Below, piece by piece: positions 30,133 to 38,078 of a stretch of 38,078 nucleotides of DNA. Below the pieces are notes generated by a model, which saw only the letters and a list, made by a program, of their open reading frames with translations, was not told where the DNA came from and did no database searches. Every line of letters begins with the position of its first letter. The stretch's first letter is position 1. A program made the translations under genes and the position numbers. Source of the DNA: Candidatus Binatia bacterium (GTDB lineage: Bacteria; Desulfobacterota; Binatia; UBA9968); NCBI GenBank assembly GCA_025924215.1, contig JAICEJ010000004.1, positions 1-38,078 of the forward strand, given 5' to 3'.

Positions 30133-30912
30133 ATGCCTCTTCTAGAGATCCAGAACCTTGCCAAGACCTATCGGCAGATGGGCGGTGAGACCACCCTGGC
30201 TATCGGAGAGATCTCATGCAAGGTCGAGACGGGCGAATTTGTCAGCTTCGTCGGGCCCTCAGGTTGCGGTAAAACCACTTTGTTGATGTCGATTGCGGGA
30301 CTGATCGCTCCCAGCGCCGGGCAAGTTGTTATTCACGGAAAAGAGGTGAGTGGGCCACCTCCGAACCTGGTCTTGGTTTTCCAGGACTTTAATAAATCTC
30401 TGTTCGCGTGGCGATCCGTCCTTGGAAACGTTCGCTTCGGTTTAGAGGCGCGGGGAAATCATTCCCGCGAAGGCGACGGCAAAGCTCGTTCGCTGATCGA
30501 TCTTGTCGGCCTCAAAGGTTTCGAGAATCATTATCCCTGGGAGCTTTCGGGCGGAATGCAGCAGCGGGTCGCCATTGCCCGCGCGCTTGCTTACGAGCCC
30601 GAAGTTTTGCTGATGGACGAGCCCTTTGGCTCTCTTGACGCGCTAACACGTCTGGAGTTGGAGGATACGCTTTTAAAGCTTTGGGAGGAGTTGGGCACGA
30701 CAATTTTGTTTATCACGCATGACATCGAAGAGGCCATCTACCTTTCGGACCGAATTTTGTTGCTCAGCCAACGGCCATCGCGGATTATCGAGGAACTGCC
30801 AATAAATTTTTCCAGGCCGCGCAATCAAATGTTAACCCGGGCACAACCGGGCTTTATGGAAATCAGAAATCGTATTTACCAACGTATCCACAACGAAAGC
30901 GCGCTGTCGTGA
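30133..30912 (+). CDS. ABC importer ATPase (NitT/TauT/SsuB family)
   Basis: A 259-residue nucleotide-binding subunit. Walker A is at 41-49 (GPSGCGKTT), the signature LSGGMQQR at 138-145, Walker B with the catalytic Glu at 159-163 (LLMDE), followed by PFGSLD and a switch His in ITHDIEEA. It powers import with the two downstream permeases. The stop overlaps the GTG start of the first permease (GTGA), which implies translational coupling. The ribosome binding site is weak. It is shorter than SsuB relatives with C-terminal regulatory domains. Confidence 0.95.
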   Translation: MPLLEIQNLAKTYRQMGGETTLAIGEISCKVETGEFVSFVGPSGCGKTTLLMSIAGLIAPSAGQVVIHGKEVSGPPPNLVLVFQDFNKSLFAWRSVLGNVRFGLEARGNHSREGDGKARSLIDLVGLKGFENHYPWELSGGMQQRVAIARALAYEPEVLLMDEPFGSLDALTRLELEDTLLKLWEELGTTILFITHDIEEAIYLSDRILLLSQRPSRIIEELPINFSRPRNQMLTRAQPGFMEIRNRIYQRIHNESALS

Positions 30913-31688
30913 AAGTTGGCAGAGCCTTTAATTGGCCGGGGTGGATCGCTTTTGCTCTCGTTTTGCTCATCTGGGAATTCGGCTCCCGCAACAATCCGGC
31001 GCTGCAACCCTACCTTCCCCCCGTGAGCCGAATTTTTAGCAGCTTGGGCGAGCTAATTCTCTCGGGCCGGATTGTCAGTCATCTGATGATCACGCTCAGC
31101 CGCTTTCTTCAGAGTTATTTGCTTGCCGCTTCGATAGCGGTAATCCTGGGAACGGTCCTGGGATATTTTCGTTTGGCGCACAACCTGTTTGAGGCGGTGA
31201 TCGAGTTCTTGCGCCCCATGCCTTCCGTGGCGATCATTCCCGTGGCGGTTTTATTGCTCGGCATTAGCGACGCGATGATTATTGCGGTCACGGTTTACGC
31301 CAGCCTCTGGCCAATTCTGATCAATACCATCGATGGCGTCCGGCACCTTGAACGGACGTTGATCGATACCGGCAGAACCTTTGGTCTTAATCGGCGAAAA
31401 ATTCTTTGGCTGGTCGTCCTGCCGGGGGCAGCGCCCTACATCATCACCGGTCTGCGTATCAGTCTGTCGATTGCCTTGATCTTGGTCACTACTGCCGAGA
31501 TGATTGCCGGCAGCAAAGGGCTGGGGTTTTTCATCCTTGACGAAGAGCGCTCCATGAATAGCGGCAACATGTACGCTGGTGTGATTCTAGTTTCAGCCCT
31601 GGGATATCTGCTCAACCGATTGTTTGTCCTTGGCGAAGGCTGGGCGATGAATTGGCGCCGCGGCATGCTTGCTCGAGAGGCTCTCTGA
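30909..31688 (+). CDS. ABC importer permease, subunit 1 (SsuC/TauC-like)
   Basis: A 259-residue inner-membrane permease with about six helices. Its EAA-type ATPase-coupling loop lies around LERTLIDTGRTFGLNRRKI, followed by LPGAAPYIITGLRISLSIA. It starts at GTG, overlapping the ATPase stop. It is clearly homologous to the next gene (GTxLGxxx, LRPxPxVxIPVAxLxxG, GRTFGL versus ARTFGL), so the channel is likely a heterodimer of two related permeases rather than the homodimer typical of SsuC. Confidence 0.93.
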   Translation: MKVGRAFNWPGWIAFALVLLIWEFGSRNNPALQPYLPPVSRIFSSLGELILSGRIVSHLMITLSRFLQSYLLAASIAVILGTVLGYFRLAHNLFEAVIEFLRPMPSVAIIPVAVLLLGISDAMIIAVTVYASLWPILINTIDGVRHLERTLIDTGRTFGLNRRKILWLVVLPGAAPYIITGLRISLSIALILVTTAEMIAGSKGLGFFILDEERSMNSGNMYAGVILVSALGYLLNRLFVLGEGWAMNWRRGMLAREAL

Positions 31689-31691
31689 CAG

Positions 31692-32465
31692 ATGCGCGAA
31701 TCCAAAGTTAACGGCTTACTGTTCTTTCTCGGCCTACTGATCGTTTGGGAATTGCTTGCGCAAGGCGGATTGATCAATCCCTTGATCGTGCCGCCGCTGA
31801 GCAGGATTTTCCGAGTTTTCTCCGATTTAGTCTGGTCGGGTCAGATTCCGCTACAAGTCGCGGCCAGCATGAAACGAGCGGCGGCAGGGTATGTTATGGC
31901 TGCTCTGGTGTTTATCCCCCTGGGAATTCTGATGGGTCTCTCGCAGACTGTTTATCGCCTCTTTGAAGTCATCGTCGAGATGCTCCGGCCTGTGCCGCCG
32001 CCTGTGATGATTCCGGTCGCGATGCTGTTCTTCGGCTTGGAAGACGAGATGAAGATTTTTGTCATCTTCTTTTCCTGCGCCTGGCCGATTCTGCTCAATA
32101 CTCTGGACGGCGCGCGTAATGTCGATCGGGTGCTGTTGAACACGGCCCGTACGTTTGGATTATCACAGTGGAGGATCATCTGGAATGTTATTCTGCCGGC
32201 AGCCTCGCCGCAGATTGTTACGGGATTGAAGGTCAGCCTGCCGATCACCCTGATCCTGGTGGTCATCTCTGAGATGGTCGGAAGCACCGACGGGATCGGC
32301 TACTTTATTCTCGATTCACAGCGTCGATTTAGAGTAGCGCAGATGTATGCGGGGATGCTTACCTTGGCGATTCTCGGTTACACGCTCAATCAACTCTTCA
32401 ATCTGCTCTACAAGCTAGTCATGCCGTGGCATGTAGGATTGATGAGGATGAAAGATGGTGCGTAA
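31692..32465 (+). CDS. ABC importer permease, subunit 2 (SsuC/TauC-like)
   Basis: A 257-residue permease paralogue of the previous gene. It starts three bases after its stop and ends the operon. About six helices and an EAA-like loop (VDRVLLNTARTFGLSQWRI, LPAASPQIVTGLKVSLPI) are visible. Its position as second of two permeases suggests a heterodimeric channel. A stem-loop lies 5 bp past the stop. The operon converges on the FAH-family gene. Confidence 0.93.
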   Translation: MRESKVNGLLFFLGLLIVWELLAQGGLINPLIVPPLSRIFRVFSDLVWSGQIPLQVAASMKRAAAGYVMAALVFIPLGILMGLSQTVYRLFEVIVEMLRPVPPPVMIPVAMLFFGLEDEMKIFVIFFSCAWPILLNTLDGARNVDRVLLNTARTFGLSQWRIIWNVILPAASPQIVTGLKVSLPITLILVVISEMVGSTDGIGYFILDSQRRFRVAQMYAGMLTLAILGYTLNQLFNLLYKLVMPWHVGLMRMKDGA

Positions 32466-32469
32466 AGAT

Positions 32470-32510
32470 TGGAGTGTTGGCCGAATTGTGTTCGGATAAC
32501 CACTACTCCA
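32470..32510. terminator. Inverted repeat between convergent genes, TGGAGT family copy 2
   Basis: TGGAGTGTTGG (32470-32480) and CCACTACTCCA (32500-32510) pair around an inner 5-bp hairpin (CCGAA/TTCGG). It lies between two convergent genes, just after the permease stop and before the FAH stop, where a bidirectional terminator is expected. The arms are almost the same as those at 10045-10083, so it also belongs to a small repeat family. Confidence 0.6.
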
Positions 32511-32532
32511 GTGCTCCGTTAGGCCGACGGTT

Positions 32533-33444
32533 TTAAACCTTGTGCATGCCGCCGCCAGGAGGAGGCTGCGGTTGGTTTTTCCCCGGCAACCAGTCCGCAT
32601 CCTTGCGCGGGCTGTTGCCTTTGACCTGAAACTTCGCCCGGCCCATGTTGGCAAATTCGATCTCGATAGTGTCGCCGGAATTCACCGGCTTCAAGCCTTC
32701 ATGAAAAGTGCCAGTGGCGACGATGTCTCCCGGATTGAGTTTTACGAATCGGGAAAGCCAGGCAATCTGATTGGGGATCTTGTGCGCCATCGCGCTGGTA
32801 TTATAGTTTTGTCGCGGCTCGCCGTTGGTCCACGATTTTACATTAAGATTGTGCGGATCGGGGATCTCGTCCTTGGTGATGATCCACGGCCCGACACATC
32901 CATGCGTGTCCTGCCCCTTGGGAACAAACTGCGTGCGACGCACCATGCCCCGCGTCGAGATATCGAAGAAAGGCACATAGCCGAAAACGTAATCTAATGC
33001 TTTGGACTCCGAAACATTTCTAGCGGGCTTGCCGATGACGAAAGCGAGCTCGGCTTCGGGTTGATAAACTACCGCGGCGGGGATGTCGGTTAATTCCACT
33101 GCGCCGTCGGGGCCGACGAGGTCGGGGGATTTGTAGAAATATTCGTTGGGGAAATTATCGGCGGTGCGCTCCGGACGATCGATATAGTTACTAAAAGCCG
33201 CGATGCACTTGCTCGGACGTGGGAGAGGGGCGCGAATTTGGACACTGCTCAATGGCACGCCTTCCTGCTCGTTCACAATCTTTTCAAAGCGGCGGCGGTA
33301 TTTGCGCCAGCCTTCGATGATCTCTTCCATTACTCGTTGCGGCCCCTTGGCCTTGCGCGCGCTGATGGCATCGCTGACGTCGACAACCCGATCGTTGTTC
33401 TTGATAACCCCGATCCTATCGTCGTCATATCGTAGAATCTTCAC
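32533..33444 (-). CDS. Fumarylacetoacetate hydrolase family protein
   Basis: A 303-residue FAH-superfamily enzyme. The Mg-binding ExE is in YQPEAELAFVIG, the Asp in VPFFDISTR, the Lys in FVPKGQDTHGCVG, plus GDIVATGTFHEG and GDTIEIEFANMG near the end. Such enzymes cleave beta-diketones or decarboxylate/isomerise ring-fission products in aromatic breakdown. The start is GTG at 33444 with GGAGGGAG upstream. The Pro/Gly-rich C-terminus (QPQPPPGGGMHKV) extends past the domain. It stands alone, convergent to the importer and divergent from a GNAT gene. Substrate unknown, but it would suit the same type of catabolism as the island. Confidence 0.92.
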   Translation of the reverse strand: MKILRYDDDRIGVIKNNDRVVDVSDAISARKAKGPQRVMEEIIEGWRKYRRRFEKIVNEQEGVPLSSVQIRAPLPRPSKCIAAFSNYIDRPERTADNFPNEYFYKSPDLVGPDGAVELTDIPAAVVYQPEAELAFVIGKPARNVSESKALDYVFGYVPFFDISTRGMVRRTQFVPKGQDTHGCVGPWIITKDEIPDPHNLNVKSWTNGEPRQNYNTSAMAHKIPNQIAWLSRFVKLNPGDIVATGTFHEGLKPVNSGDTIEIEFANMGRAKFQVKGNSPRKDADWLPGKNQPQPPPGGGMHKV

Positions 33445-33635
33445 GGTGTGCTCCCTCCAGTGCGAATCTGCGCTTATCTTTGCGATAACCGCGGAATAAT
33501 GTCAAATCGCGCCCATGATTCTAACAGAGCAGAGGGCGCGTTCGAAGACAACCGCGCGACAGAGAGAATTTCGGAGCAATAATGTTTTCTCCGAGATAAA
33601 GCTCGTAGTAGACTTTCGGCAGCGTCTTCGCGCCC

Positions 33636-34223
33636 ATGAACCTTGTATTGAGGAAATACTCTTCGGCTGATGTGGATGAATGCGTGTCGGTGCTTGCCGA
33701 CGCGTTCGTTTCCAGTCCGTTGCACTTGTCCGCATTCGGCAACGGTCGCATCGATCAGAATCGGCGGTTCTTTCGACTCGCCCTGCGCAACATGTTTTTC
33801 GGCCAAGCCTTCGTCGCGTTACACGATGGCGCGCTCTGCGGCTATATTCATTTCCGCGCCTGGCCTTACTGTCTGCCGGCGCCGGAGGAGATTCCTAATG
33901 CAGCCGCAACACTGTTGAAGTCTATGGGCGAAGCTGTGCCGAAATTCATTCAATGGTTTGCTCGATGGTGCCACCTTGATCCTCAGGAGCCGCACGTTCA
34001 TCTCGGCCCCATCGGTGTAGCTCCGGGAAGACAGCGACAGGGAATCGGCACCGCGTTAATGGATCTTTATATCGCGGAACTCGAGCAGGAAAGGTCGATG
34101 GGTTATCTTGAAACCGATCGAGTTGAAAATGTCTTGTTCTACAAAAAATTCGGCTTCGTGGTTAAGCATGAGGAAGTGGTCATCGGTACGACCACCTGGT
34201 ACATGTCGAGACCTCTAAAATGA
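33636..34223 (+). CDS. GNAT-family N-acetyltransferase
   Basis: A 195-residue single-domain acetyltransferase. The acetyl-CoA loop is visible as VAPGRQRQGIGTALMD (Q/RxxGxG/A), followed by a helix and YLETDRVENVLFYKKFGF, a typical substrate-side strand ending. The N-terminus (LRKYSSADVDECVSVLADAF) fits the fold. No ribosome binding site is visible at the ATG. It is divergent from the FAH gene across a 191-bp gap. Acceptor substrate unknown; small amines or antibiotics are typical. Confidence 0.88.
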   Translation: MNLVLRKYSSADVDECVSVLADAFVSSPLHLSAFGNGRIDQNRRFFRLALRNMFFGQAFVALHDGALCGYIHFRAWPYCLPAPEEIPNAAATLLKSMGEAVPKFIQWFARWCHLDPQEPHVHLGPIGVAPGRQRQGIGTALMDLYIAELEQERSMGYLETDRVENVLFYKKFGFVVKHEEVVIGTTTWYMSRPLK

Positions 34224-34432
34224 GCGGTGATGACGGGCGGGAGGATTCGCTGCAAAAAAACAATGAATACTTCTGAAAATTCCTGCCGGGTTTGCTAGCG
34301 AGGTCGCGATTCTGCGCATTTGTGTTGCACAGCGTGTCGGGCTTCGTCCAGGTCTGCACTATCCATGTCTGCGTTCTTCACCCTATCGGTAATGTTATTG
34401 ACAATCTCGAAACTCACAAGTTGGCTCGCTAA

Positions 34433-34738
34433 TTGCTCTCTCCTGCACCCTCAGTGATCCTGAGTTCTAAACACCTGGAAGTCATCATTGGGCTAGCGCG
34501 ATCCGACTACGAAAAACTCTTGCACGACATCTCACCTCAGCATTCCGCCTATAGTGTTCTCCGCCGTTCTCCGGAGCTTGACCGTTGGGCCGATGAAAGG
34601 CCCTTCTCAATGTGTGTTGTCATTGAGTGCAGTCAAGGGGAAGCGTTGGACCTCTATCAAGCCGCGAAGCAGCACTGCCCGCATGTCCTACGCGACATAG
34701 AATACGGCCTTAACTCGGTCACGGTACGGCATTCATAG
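34433..34738 (+). CDS. Small hypothetical protein
   Basis: A frame of 101 codons opening at TTG (a GTG at 34454 is an alternative start, giving 94 residues). The sequence is amphipathic and mostly helical by eye (IGLARSDYEKLLHDIS, GEALDLYQAAKQHCPHVLRDI), with a Cys-containing strand (MCVVIECSQG). No known domain. It is followed after 13 bp by another short ORF, so they may be cotranscribed. The start is weak. A real but unrecognised gene is plausible and chance is not excluded. Confidence 0.5.
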   Translation: MLSPAPSVILSSKHLEVIIGLARSDYEKLLHDISPQHSAYSVLRRSPELDRWADERPFSMCVVIECSQGEALDLYQAAKQHCPHVLRDIEYGLNSVTVRHS

Positions 34739-34751
34739 AAAGAGAGTCACG

Positions 34752-34964
34752 ATGAAATCACTACTTTTTTCGGCTGCCATCATCATGGCTATAGCGCGCT
34801 TATGCAGAGATCGAGACCAGGAACCCATAGATGTGCGAGCTGAGAGCATGCCAATTTATTTGCCCCAGCATAGGGTTGAAAACCTGAACAAGGATCCGCG
34901 CCGTCCTTATGATCTATTCAATTTCTACTATCCCCCCGGACAGACAAGCGTCCGATTTCACTAA
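34752..34964 (+). CDS. Small hypothetical, possibly exported
   Basis: A 70-codon frame with an ATG preceded by AAAGAGAG and a short hydrophobic N-terminus (LLFSAAIIMAIARLC) that may be a signal peptide or anchor, then a charged, Pro/Tyr-rich tail (LPQHRVENLNKDPRRP, FNFYYPPGQ). No known family. It follows another short unknown ORF. Moderately credible only because of the start context. Confidence 0.4.
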   Translation: MKSLLFSAAIIMAIARLCRDRDQEPIDVRAESMPIYLPQHRVENLNKDPRRPYDLFNFYYPPGQTSVRFH

Positions 34965-35168
34965 AGCCCGTCCATCGTTCAGAGACTTCAAGCTCAGCAT
35001 CGGTTATTTGTTTCTGCTGCGGCAGTTCGGTTGATTCAGGCGGCCTGACACTTTCCGTGTGAAGTTTCCGACAGGCGTGAATCTCATGAGAGGTTTTGTA
35101 GCGAGACGGCTGATGCAATCGTCAGCGATCACGTGGCACTACCTAAAGTGCCCTGTCTGAGTAAAGCC

Positions 35169-36086
35169 TCAGGCCGGTGTCAGAAATTCCAGACTTTCAG
35201 GCTCAACGGTTATATCGATTACGGTTAACGAGGGCGGATAATTTGCGCTGCTTTCGGGCCATGCTTGATCGTCAATGTGAATCGGGGTCCCTTCCCATTC
35301 GATATGTATTTGCTTTCCTCTTCGAACGGGCAAGCCGGTCGGCGCTGGGCTGCCTTCCTTGCACTCCTCGAGACAGCGATCAAGTGTATCATGCGCGCCT
35401 CGGGTCAGACACACCACATCGAACAAGCCATCGCCGGGATCGGCATTAGGCGCTAAAAACAAATTCGGACCGATGGATTTTATGTTCATCACCTCGAACA
35501 GAATGTATTCGCCCGAGAGATCGCGGCCGTCGACTGTAACGTGGAGTTCTATCTCTGGACATGTCAGCAGCCGGGCTTGCAACATTTCCAGAACTGAGGT
35601 GATTTTTTCCTCAGGCTCTGTCAAATGGGCCAAATCGACATTGCCTCTGGCGTCGAGCCGGGTCATCATGTCGGTGAACAAGCCGATGCCGAGACCCTCG
35701 ACAAAATGCGCCGAACCCCACGGACCATTGGCCACCCCGGTATCGAATTTCTTGCGCGTCGCGGCGCTCCATCCGTCGATCAACTGCGTCAGTGAAACGT
35801 CCATGAGGTTGAGTGTCTTGGCGATGTTGTTGGCTGTTCCTAGCGGTAAAACCGCGATCGGCGTTCCTCTGCCGATCATGAGCTTGGCAACTGTGCCAAC
35901 GATGCCGTCGCCACCGGCGACCGCGATTAGATCCGCCGGGCGGTCCAACGCGCGTTTCCAATCGCTGTCCTTGGACGATTGATAAACGAGCTGGTGGCCG
36001 GCGCGACGAATCAGCTCGGCTGGATCTTCGCCGCATGTTAGGTCGTCGCTGCCGGCATCCGGGTTATGAATCAGTGTAACTTTCAT
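35169..36086 (-). CDS. Diacylglycerol-kinase-like lipid kinase (YegS/DAGK family)
   Basis: A 305-residue protein with the DAGK catalytic fold: VTLIHNPDAGS at the start, the nucleotide loop VAGGDGIVGTVAKLM (GGDG), LPLGTANNIAKTLNL, FVEGLGIGLFTDMM, and a C-terminal half ending in GLFDVVCLTRGA. The canonical PxGTxND loop reads GTANNIAK here, a mild variant. Such enzymes phosphorylate a lipid with ATP at the inner membrane. AAGGAAATTC precedes the ATG. It is divergent from surE across a 98-bp gap. Lipid acceptor unknown. Confidence 0.88.
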   Translation of the reverse strand: MKVTLIHNPDAGSDDLTCGEDPAELIRRAGHQLVYQSSKDSDWKRALDRPADLIAVAGGDGIVGTVAKLMIGRGTPIAVLPLGTANNIAKTLNLMDVSLTQLIDGWSAATRKKFDTGVANGPWGSAHFVEGLGIGLFTDMMTRLDARGNVDLAHLTEPEEKITSVLEMLQARLLTCPEIELHVTVDGRDLSGEYILFEVMNIKSIGPNLFLAPNADPGDGLFDVVCLTRGAHDTLDRCLEECKEGSPAPTGLPVRRGKQIHIEWEGTPIHIDDQAWPESSANYPPSLTVIDITVEPESLEFLTPA

Positions 36087-36184
36087 GAATTTCCTTATCT
36101 TGCTGAAGCCCGCAAATGTGAAATACTCATACTAACACTGCGGCGATAGTTTGTAAGTTGCGGCTCACAAGGAGGCTTGGTTTC

Positions 36185-36922
36185 ATGCGTATCCTGGTTG
36201 CCAATGACGACGGCATTTACAGTCCGGGAATTGCCGCTTTGGCCGAAGTGGCAACCAAGTTTGGCGAAGTGCGTGTAGTGGCGCCGGACGTGGAGCGTTC
36301 TTCTGCCGGACATTCGATCACCGCCATGCGGCCGCTTTCGTACAGGCGCACGCCGATCGGCAATTATGAAGCTTATCGGGTTGACGGCACGCCGGCCGAC
36401 TGTGTCGCGCTGGGCATCTTCAACTGGGAAAAAGTGGACGTGGTGCTTTCGGGGATAAATCTCGGCAGCAATTTGGGCAATTCCATATGGCATTCAGGTA
36501 CTTTAGCTGCAGCGAAACAGGCGACGCTTCTGGGTTTGCGCGGCATCGCCTTGAGCTCAACTGTCACCATCGACGAGCCGAACTTCGATCTTTTGAAGCC
36601 GTCCCTCGAAGAGGTTTTGACGCTTCTTCTAACCGAGAACAAGGATTACTGTTTGGTCAATGTGAATTTTCCCGATGAAAAACCCAAAGGCCTTCGATGG
36701 ACGCGCCAGTCGGTGCGCCATTACGATGGTAAGATCGCCACAGGCGAGGACCCGTTTGGACGCAAACACTTCTGGTTCAATGTCGTTCCCGTCGAAGAAA
36801 CCGAAGAGGGGACTGATCGCTGGGCCGTCGAGCAAGGTTACGTCTCCCTAACCCCCTTGCGGCTCGACCTGACTAACGAAAAGGAATTGACGGCGGCCTT
36901 GGTGCGTTATCCGCTGGGGTGA
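36185..36922 (+). CDS. surE: 5'/3'-nucleotidase SurE
   Basis: A 245-residue metal-dependent nucleotidase that removes phosphate from nucleoside monophosphates in the cytoplasm, with a role in stress survival. The start MRILVANDDG gives the metal-binding D8 and D9; S39/S40 lie in VERSSAGHSI and N96 in GINLGSNLGNS. I chose ATG 36185, with AAGGAGG (36169-36175) 9 bases upstream, rather than an earlier ATG at 36158. Length matches the family. It is followed by a GC-rich hairpin. No partner (pcm, rpoS) is adjacent, unlike in enterobacteria. Confidence 0.95.
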   Translation: MRILVANDDGIYSPGIAALAEVATKFGEVRVVAPDVERSSAGHSITAMRPLSYRRTPIGNYEAYRVDGTPADCVALGIFNWEKVDVVLSGINLGSNLGNSIWHSGTLAAAKQATLLGLRGIALSSTVTIDEPNFDLLKPSLEEVLTLLLTENKDYCLVNVNFPDEKPKGLRWTRQSVRHYDGKIATGEDPFGRKHFWFNVVPVEETEEGTDRWAVEQGYVSLTPLRLDLTNEKELTAALVRYPLG

Positions 36923-36929
36923 TCTTCAC

Positions 36930-36975
36930 GCGGCGCAAGTCGTTGCCGTCCGTAGGCCGCGCCGCCTTGCGCCGC
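36930..36975 (+). terminator. GC-rich hairpin after surE
   Basis: GCGGCGCAAG (36930-36939) and CTTGCGCCGC (36966-36975) form a perfect 10-bp stem around a 26-base GC-rich loop, 7 bp after the surE stop. No T-tract follows, so Rho-independent action is uncertain. Confidence 0.5.
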
Positions 36976-37028
36976 CTATGAGTTCCAAATAGTAGTAGAA
37001 GCGGCCATCAGAATCATAAGGAGGCAGC

Positions 37029-37433
37029 ATGTCTGATCAACAACTCAATGGAAGTTGTCTTTGCAAAGCAGTGCGCTATCGGGTGACACCGCCATTCATG
37101 AGATTTTCGCACTGTTATTGTTCACGCTGCAGGAAAGCGACCGGAGGCGTGAGAGCCACCAACATTGCCGTGCCGATCGATCAATTTCGTTGGACTGAGG
37201 GAGAGGAGCTGATCGCGCGTTATGACCTGCCTGAGGCAAAGAGCTTCGCCCGGCAAATATGTACCCGTTGCAATTGTCCCGTGCCTCATGCGTCACGCGA
37301 TCGCCAGCGGGTCATCATCCCAGCCGGTACTTTGGATGATGAACCCGTGACCAAACCGACAGCTCATGGGCATTGGTCGAGCCGTGTGAGCTGGGTCGAG
37401 ATCGACGAATCCGATTTGCCCTGTTCGGATTGA
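37029..37433 (+). CDS. GFA/CENP-V family zinc protein
   Basis: A 134-residue GFA-domain protein (Mss4-like fold). Zinc-site Cys residues are at C10 and C12 (GSCLCKAVRYRV), C29, C31 and C34 (HCYCSRCRKATGG) and C78 and C81 (ICTRCNCPVPH). The family is named for glutathione-dependent formaldehyde-activating enzyme, but most members have unproven roles. AAGGAGG precedes the ATG closely. It stands between surE and hsp20 with its own spacer. Confidence 0.92.
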   Translation: MSDQQLNGSCLCKAVRYRVTPPFMRFSHCYCSRCRKATGGVRATNIAVPIDQFRWTEGEELIARYDLPEAKSFARQICTRCNCPVPHASRDRQRVIIPAGTLDDEPVTKPTAHGHWSSRVSWVEIDESDLPCSD

Positions 37434-37561
37434 ATGCCCATATGGTTTGGGCAGCCTGTTCAGAATCGGCCTGCCTCGTGTTTGCCAGAGCGAGTTGACA
37501 GTGTCTACGGCCGACCTTAAATTTTCTTCGCTGGACACGAATCTAGTTCAGGAGGATTTTT

Positions 37562-38002
37562 ATGGAAATTACGATATGGCGCTCGTTTGCCGGGTTAGAA
37601 AATTTCAACTTTCAATTCAACCAGCTATTTGATCAGACTCTGGGTCGAGCGCGGAGCAGCGCGAGTTCGGTTGGAACGGTTTGGTACCCCGCGGTAGACG
37701 TTTTGGAAAGTAAGGATTCGTATCTGTTGCGCGCCGAACTTCCCGGGATGAACAAGGAATATTTCAATTTAGAGGTGAAAAACGGAATGTTGACGGTCAG
37801 TGGCGAGCGCAAGGTCGAAGAGCCGGTCAGCGGCGTCCAATACCGCAGCGTTGAGCGGGTTGCCGGGAAGTTCTCACGATCTTTCTATCTGCCTCAAACA
37901 GTTCAGCAGGATGGAATCCAGGCGACTTATCGCGAGGGCATCTTGGAAATTTACGTGCCTAAAATGGAGCATGCCAAAGCGCGGCAGATCACGGTGAGCT
38001 GA
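37562..38002 (+). CDS. Small heat-shock protein (Hsp20/alpha-crystallin)
   Basis: A 146-residue holdase chaperone. The alpha-crystallin domain runs from about residue 40 (WYPAVDVLESKDSYLLRAEL, PGMNKEYFNLEVKNGMLTVS) through the GILEIYVPK motif near the end, with a short N-terminal arm (FNQLFDQTL) and a short C-terminal tail. It forms oligomers that bind unfolding proteins. A strong AGGAGG stands before the ATG. It is the last gene of the window; 76 bp follow with no feature seen. Confidence 0.95.
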   Translation: MEITIWRSFAGLENFNFQFNQLFDQTLGRARSSASSVGTVWYPAVDVLESKDSYLLRAELPGMNKEYFNLEVKNGMLTVSGERKVEEPVSGVQYRSVERVAGKFSRSFYLPQTVQQDGIQATYREGILEIYVPKMEHAKARQITVS

Positions 38003-38078
38003 TCCCACTAAGCAAATGACAGACGCGGTTTGCATCTTTGTTCAGTTACTCATGCGTTGCTGATGTAACGGCGCCGGC

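Overview
The window is a gene-dense piece of a bacterial chromosome, mid-GC by eye, with no rRNA, tRNA, CRISPR array, phage or transposase gene that I can see. It is rich in COG2159-type amidohydrolases, NMT1/THI5-like periplasmic binding proteins, an LLM-class (possibly F420-dependent) oxidoreductase, a MOSC protein and short dispersed intergenic repeats. That mix resembles uncultured soil or groundwater lineages formerly binned as Deltaproteobacteria (for example Binatota/Desulfobacterota_B) or Rokubacteria/Tectomicrobia. This is an inference from gene content; no marker gene is present to settle it.

Layout. 0-7.5 kb: an amidohydrolase (116-1207), a soluble REC-kinase-REC hybrid (1390-2940), a 548-bp spacer with a tiny possible Cys-rich ORF, a DUF2130 coiled-coil/nuclease-like protein meeting a universal stress protein tail to tail, and two tandem exported TPR proteins. 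7.6-23.6 kb, nearly all plus strand: a catabolic-looking island. Its order is amidohydrolase type A, cupin, MOSC protein, LLM oxidoreductase, (small minus-strand exported protein), amidohydrolase type B, 2-hydroxyacid dehydrogenase, two tandem binding proteins, amidohydrolase A, amidohydrolase B, TPP-dependent decarboxylase/synthase-like enzyme, a third binding-protein paralogue, a TenA-like protein with a full diiron ligand set, and an amidohydro_1 deaminase-like enzyme. 23.9-28.7 kb, minus strand: a lipoprotein, two MFS transporters, an MscS channel and a TatD-like hydrolase. 28.9-32.5 kb: a complete NitT/TauT/SsuABC-type importer with a Tat-exported binding protein, one ATPase and two permeases. 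32.5-38 kb: housekeeping and accessory singles (FAH-family hydrolase, GNAT acetyltransferase, two small unknown ORFs, DAG-kinase-like lipid kinase, SurE, GFA/CENP-V protein, Hsp20).

How it may work together (inference): the 7.6-23.6 kb genes look like a route for taking up and dismantling a small organic, possibly aromatic or carboxylated, compound. Periplasmic binding proteins capture it. Amidohydrolases of the decarboxylase/hydratase superfamily, a diiron oxidase, an LLM oxidoreductase, a hydroxyacid dehydrogenase and a TPP enzyme act on the carbon skeleton. The three binding proteins of the island have no ATPase or permease beside them; the only transporter in the window is the separate one at 30.1-32.5 kb.

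The most noteworthy points are the TenA-like protein at 21184-21894, which carries the ligand pattern of heme-oxygenase-like diiron oxidases rather than a thiaminase active site; the A/B-paired amidohydrolase expansion with an Asp-x-His plus Glu metal-site variant; the triplicated orphan binding proteins; and several families of intergenic inverted-repeat elements, including two full copies and one partial copy of a roughly 126-bp element.
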